In this document: positions 59,617 to 64,000 of the stretch, piece after piece
Layout: each line of letters begins with the position of its first letter
Position numbering within the stretch: the first letter of the stretch is position 1
Source of the DNA: Hyperoplus lanceolatus
Lineage: Eukaryota > Chordata > Actinopteri > Uranoscopiformes > Ammodytidae
Length of the DNA stretch: 64,000 bases
Assembly: GCA_026929865.2 (NCBI GenBank)
Contig: CM049404.1
Coordinates: forward strand, 6,447,501 to 6,511,500
Reading direction: 5' to 3'
Position numbers and translations under genes: made by a program
The notes under the pieces: generated by a model
What the model was told of the DNA's origin: nothing
The model's input: the letters and a program-made list of their open reading frames with translations, nothing else
The model's database searches: none

Positions 59617-61864
59617 AATTTTTTTTAAATTTTTATTCAAATGTTTGAAATGTTTTTTACAATAACACAACAAAACATACACAATATACACTTACAACAA
59701 AAACCCAAGACAGAAAGAGAAACACAGCTTGAAGGTGGATTGTCCAAACATCAGTCAGTATCAATGATAAAGTACAGAGTAAATGTATATGTGTAAAAGT
59801 AACATATATGTGTAAAAGTAACATCAATCAAGCATCTAAGTATCTTTCGACAATGTTTTGGTGGTGTTTGTTTTAAATATTTTAACCATTCCAAGAGGAG
59901 CCTTATTCATCTGGGACAGCAGGGCTATTCATAGATAGATGTGTAACTTATCTCTGGTGTTGTTTCTCACGTGAATAATAACCGGCCCATTCACTCCCTC
60001 TGCCTCCATCCTGCTCCAAAACCAAAACAGAGCAGCTGATTGCCAAAAACACAAGCTACCAAACCCCTCCCCCTTATATCCTAACCCTGTGGGAAGTTTA
60101 AAAAAAATCTCACCACCAACCCAACATTCCTGGGCTGTGACTAGCAACAGTGTCACTGGGGCTCTGTTTGTGTGTGTGCTATGACAGTTTAATATGTCAC
60201 TACACTCTGTTTCCCACGTGGATAAATGTGTACTGCCTGCCCCCACTAGACAACAAGCCCAGCCCCCCCCCCCCATCTCTATCTGTTAACCTCCGTGGGA
60301 AGGTGACACCAGCTTCCGGGTTAAGCACATTCCTTGCATATTGGTCCCCAATCCCCCCAATACGGTACTCTCTCTCTCTCTCTCTCTTTCTTTGCTCTGT
60401 AAGAAATAAGGACATTTTTATTTTCTTGTGTCTCTTGAATAATCCGCAGTAGCTCCGAGTTGAGCAGCTGATTGGCGGAGTGATACACAAAATGAATGGC
60501 TGTCTGGCGGTAAACTAACGCTATGGAATAAAATCTTAGTTTAGCGTACAATTGAACTGATATTTAGAGTTTAGGTTAGCATTTATATGTGGAGAAAAAA
60601 GTTTTTCTATTATTGTTTGTGTTTTCCAAAACAATATTTTACTTTGACAAACAAAAACACCATCTTACACAATGAGTTTGGCTAGGGTTGGGTTAAATTT
60701 AAACTTCTCTAAATCCATTCTAGATTATATGATGCCCTACATTTATAAAGTCAAATCCAGGACCACCTATCAGCTTTCTAACATCACAAAGTAAGTATAG
60801 TCTTATTAATCCATGAATCACTTTTGTCAACAGGGTCATTTCTCACCAGGAAGCAGGGGGGGATCAACTAGGAAATGCTACTTCCTCAGATGTGAACTCC
60901 CATATGGATTTAGCCGACAACAACAGTGCTATTATTGTAACCACCGGCAACCTTGAAGGCATCCCGCCCTTTTTTACACACATATAATGCACTCCCCCTT
61001 TGACACAACAATAGTCATAAACAAACATTGCACACAGGCCCCCCTCAGTATATAGACAAAAAAAACTAATTGAGACAAGTGGGGGGATAATATCCTGGAA
61101 GAAGCAGTCTGCTTGGCGCTGGACAGGTATGCCAATCGCCTTTGACCCCTAAGGAAAATGGCCTGTGCTGACATGAAAGTTGACCCAAGCTGACCTATGG
61201 GTTCACTGCAGAGCCCTCTGTGTGGTGGGGGCTTTTTCCACATAGACCCGGGCCTTTGATGTGTCCATACTGGAGCCCTTTTTTCCCATGGTCCCCCCCC
61301 CCCCCAGGCGTTCCCCTCTCACGACCCTGAGGAGATGAGGGGTGAAGAGGCTACCTGAGGAGAGGTCAGGCCCACCGCACCAGAGGTTACCCACCACACA
61401 CCTAGTCCTGCTTTCTTTTTTTTAAACACCTCTAAAATAATTCCCCCTCACTTATATTACACCCCCTCACGCGGCACACAAACAAACTTTCACACGTGCC
61501 GATGCTTGCCTTATTTAGGGAGAGTTAGGAATACCTTTTGGGTCTAATTTAGAAAGTATGACGGATGAGGTTTGTGTTTATTTGTGTGTGTGTGTTTAAG
61601 TGTGTATCAGCGTGGGCCTTACTGACATGAGGGTTCTTAGAGTGGTCAGCTGCCAGCCATAACGTTCTTTCCTCGGACATGTTTGAGAGTGGATGAGGCA
61701 ACCATTAGTGACGGCCAAAGGAACTCTAGAACAGAACATGTGTTACTTGTGTTTGAGTTTTTACAAGCCTGCAATAATCAATGAATTCCTGACCATCAAG
61801 TCAAGTTATAAGAGTTATAAAAAGAAATGATGGCCCTGAATATGTCATTGTCTAGCAACTCAAC
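59617..61864. other. No gene seen (2.2 kb)
   Basis: The stretch begins with T/A-rich sequence and 'attcaaatgtttgaaatgtt', possibly the 3' end of an old retroelement. It contains a CT run at 60,368-60,387, a C run at about 60,265-60,274 and another at 61,295-61,306. The minus frame at 59,929-60,276 is not recognisable as a protein family. Confidence 0.45.
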
Positions 61865-62245
61865 TTAAAGGTGCACTGTATAACTTTGGGTGTGTCAGAG
61901 AAGTGAACATTTTGTAAGGAACATTCTCTTAACCGAATAAACAAAATTGTCCTCACAGGAAGGAATCTGATTCCTGTGAACACTGTTTGAATTGAGAAAG
62001 CTATACCTGAAAATATATTATTTTACTGTTGTTAACAGCAGCAGGGCCCACAGTTTTATTTACAAACATATTCTATAGTCTTACGTTTGGTTCCAGTTGC
62101 TTAAAGAAAGGGAAGGGATTCACAATGATAGAGTTATTCAATACTAAGAAATACATGTTGAGTAAATATATTGAGTAAACTAACTGCAGGTTCTGAAAAT
62201 GTAAACACCTCCCCCCTCATCCGAAACTGCATATTGCACCTTTAA
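61865..62245 (+). mobile_element. TTAA-type miniature element, complete
   Basis: The left end is TTAAAGGTGCACTGTATAAC and the inverted right end TTAAAGGTGCAATATGCAGT. TTAA is at both edges. At 381 bp with no coding frame, it is the best-preserved copy of the family also found at 54,214, 55,639 and 57,005, with a solo end at 18,471. Confidence 0.87.
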
Positions 62246-63207
62246 CTGAGATGGACAGGTTTTTGTCTGCCCCTTCCTGCTGCTTAGCCAGTATTACGAC
62301 CCTCCACTAATTATGGGTTTTTTTCTTTTGTCAATCACTTTCAAGGCACACACCCACATCATGATGAGACACCTGGCTTCATTCCAATCTCTGCACACTG
62401 GCCCGTCACATATCCAGGATGACTGGATGTCAGTGATGAAGAGCATACAATTTACTGTTAGGATTGCTTTGAGTAATTAAACATCAGCGCTTCACAAGAT
62501 GATGGCTGTTATTATGCCTGCATGTGACATAGCCTTTTTCACAGGCATGAAAGCGTCTTCACTTTGAAGAATGTAGCCAATTTTCATGATCATGTATTTA
62601 TTAATTATCCTTGCCTATGTTGTTACATGCACAGTTAATCCTTGTACATGCATGATGTTCTATAATTGCCATGAACTGGAGCAGAAGAGTGTATTTGTCT
62701 TCGAACCTATCCATTATGAGAACATAATTGATCTGCTGTACCGTCATTACAGTTGAAAGGTTAGTCTGGACCATTGTGGGCACCCCGCTTCAAGCAATTA
62801 TAATATACAAGTAGCAATTATCCCTTTTGCTATGATTATGTACACATCTGCAGCACCACTTTGTATTATTTGCTTTAAAGTTACCACCGTCATGAAGGAT
62901 TTATCATAACAATTTCAGAGCCAATTAACCCTTACCACAGTCGTATCCATGTGCATATGAAGGACCTGTGGGCACTATACAGCCGTTTTCTACATTAATT
63001 ATGTCTCATCTGGAACTAAATGTTCAAAACAGTGCCATATGCTAGCACATACTGACAGAATGGCAGCAGGTGGGACACGGGGACAGCTGAGGAGGTGATT
63101 GGCTCAACATCCTGATTGATGGATGGATACGTGTTTTAAGGTCTGACAAGTGGCTCAGGCTTTTATTTTATTTTGGTTTCCAGGATGAAACCAAAAAGAC
63201 ATAACAA
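62246..63207. other. Repeat-free stretch, candidate conserved non-coding DNA
   Basis: About 62,450-62,960 has no microsatellite or element signature and is rich in AATTA/TAATTA core words ('cataattgatctgctg', 'caagcaattataatatac', 'gtagcaattatcc'). Homeodomain-type enhancers often look like this, but only cross-species alignment can tell. No coding frame is supported. Confidence 0.3.
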
Positions 63208-63859
63208 CCCTGCGTTCCAATACCCATACTTTCTGCTCTTTAGTATGGTAGAATAATGTTTAGGATGTCCAAATTCTTGTGATCAGATTAAGCATGCTTA
63301 AAAATGCCCGGATGCCTACAACTACCACCAGACGAGATTTTTAGTGTTTTGAGTTAAGTTACTTTATTAGTCAATGGATGGTTACATTGAAATTTGTCTT
63401 TTCACATATCCCCTCTCAAGTTACCACACTTTGGAGGGGTTCAGAGCGCAGGGTCAGCCGCTCTACTAGTTTTACAACTAACACCCTCCTGGCCGGTGCC
63501 GGGGATCGAACCAGTGACCTCATATCATCATCGCTAGTCGGCCATGGTTACTGGTCGGCCACCTTTCCTCTAGGCCATCCTACCACCCCACCGAATAGCA
63601 TGCTTTTTTATGCATGCTATTTGGGCGATTCTGACCAACAATCCAGTGCACATAGAAAGTGAAGTCACATCGACGGAGCCTCTTTATGAAAAAAATACAT
63701 TTAAGCAAAAGGCATGATCAAGGCGCAATGCTATGATGAAAAAGTAAAAGTAGGTCCCAATTGTATGCCTACTACTGCATGTTAACTACATTATTTTCAT
63801 GATAAGCTTTAGTATGCAGAATATAGAAACCAGAGAGAGTATGTGATTTGCAATGCAGC
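63208..63859 (+). mobile_element. CCCTGCGTTCC miniature element split by a SINE
   Basis: The left part (63,208-63,342) reads CCCTGCGTTCCAATACCCAT, 'aggatgtcc', 'aagcatgcttaaaaatgccc' and 'gatgcctac'. The right part (63,593-63,859) reads 'gcatgctatttgggcgattc', 'gaagtcacatcgacggagcc', 'tatgatgaaaaagtaaaagt' and 'tgtatgcctactactgcatg', ending 'gagtatgtgatttgcaatgc'. Together they follow the minus-strand order of the complete 21,481 element to its end. Confidence 0.82.
63345..63592 (-). mobile_element. tRNA-derived SINE, nested
   Basis: On the minus strand it begins GGTGGGGTGGTAGGATGGCC with box A TGGCCTAGAGG. Perfect box B GGTTCGATCC comes about 60 bases later, then a 'ggcaccggccaggagggtg' body and a T-poor tail ending in 'aagtaacttaactcaaaaca'. 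It interrupts the miniature element at 63,208 and is therefore younger. Its body differs from the other three SINEs. Confidence 0.8.
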
Positions 63860-64000
63860 CCAAGTATGTGAGGCCTCGGGGCTTAGCTAATATGTTACAT
63901 ATGAAGTGTTATAACTTTGTTATGAAACATGGAGGTGGCATACGAGGTTAAGGTGTTCTAAAAGGGTCAGGGAGTTTATGGGAAGATTCACTTTGCAACA

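Overview
The window looks like teleost fish DNA, probably percomorph, and it is accessory rather than genic. The grounds are abundant and very long (GT)n/(CA)n tracts, Tc1/mariner relics, several tRNA-headed SINEs, LINE 3' ends with the 'TTTATATAGCGC' tail, and many short terminal-inverted-repeat elements of kinds common in fish genomes. I found no host protein-coding exon, rRNA gene, working tRNA gene or CRISPR array that I can defend. The window is best read as intergenic or long intronic DNA built by successive transposon insertions. Most long open frames in it are just translated microsatellites.

Layout. 1-7 kb: LINE-derived 3' ends, a TTAA-type miniature element, CA/GT tracts, and one copy of a 400-bp repeat whose inverted partner lies at 52.5 kb. 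7.4-10.1 kb: a tRNA-SINE, then a palindromic Tc1-like element made of two transposase 5' halves head to head. 13.2-15.2 kb: a SINE, then a 1.3-kb TA-flanked element with identical 24-bp terminal repeats and a pogo-like transposase tail, carrying a nested LINE fragment. 16-21 kb: three copies (two types) of a repeat bracketed by GT tracts. 21.5-23 kb: two more TIR elements. 26.6 kb: a SINE. 30-32.2 kb: converging GT and CA tracts, then an almost intact 1.55-kb Tc1/mariner element nested in an older miniature element. 34.1-34.6 kb: a 492-bp near-perfect palindrome with an 8-bp target duplication. 35-38.9 kb: tetranucleotide arrays, another fold-back element and a Tc1 5' end. 40.7 kb: an unexplained 90-codon frame with one membrane segment. 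41.4-48.3 kb: very long GT, CT and AT tracts. 48.6-57.3 kb: TTAA-type miniature elements, a 1.3-kb TIR element, the inverted copy of the 5.3-kb repeat, a Z-DNA-prone tract and a short interstitial telomere repeat. 61.9-63.9 kb: another TTAA element, a quiet stretch that may be conserved non-coding DNA, and a miniature element split by a SINE.

Autonomous elements would supply the transposase (Tc1/mariner; a pogo-like relic) or reverse transcriptase (LINE fragments). Most of the other copies are non-autonomous passengers. The fold-back elements at 8.5, 34.1, 35.8 and 45.3 kb would give long hairpin RNAs if transcribed, which makes them the best candidates for unusual biology. Coordinates of element ends were read by eye; where terminal repeats and target duplications agree they should be exact, otherwise good to about 10-20 bases.
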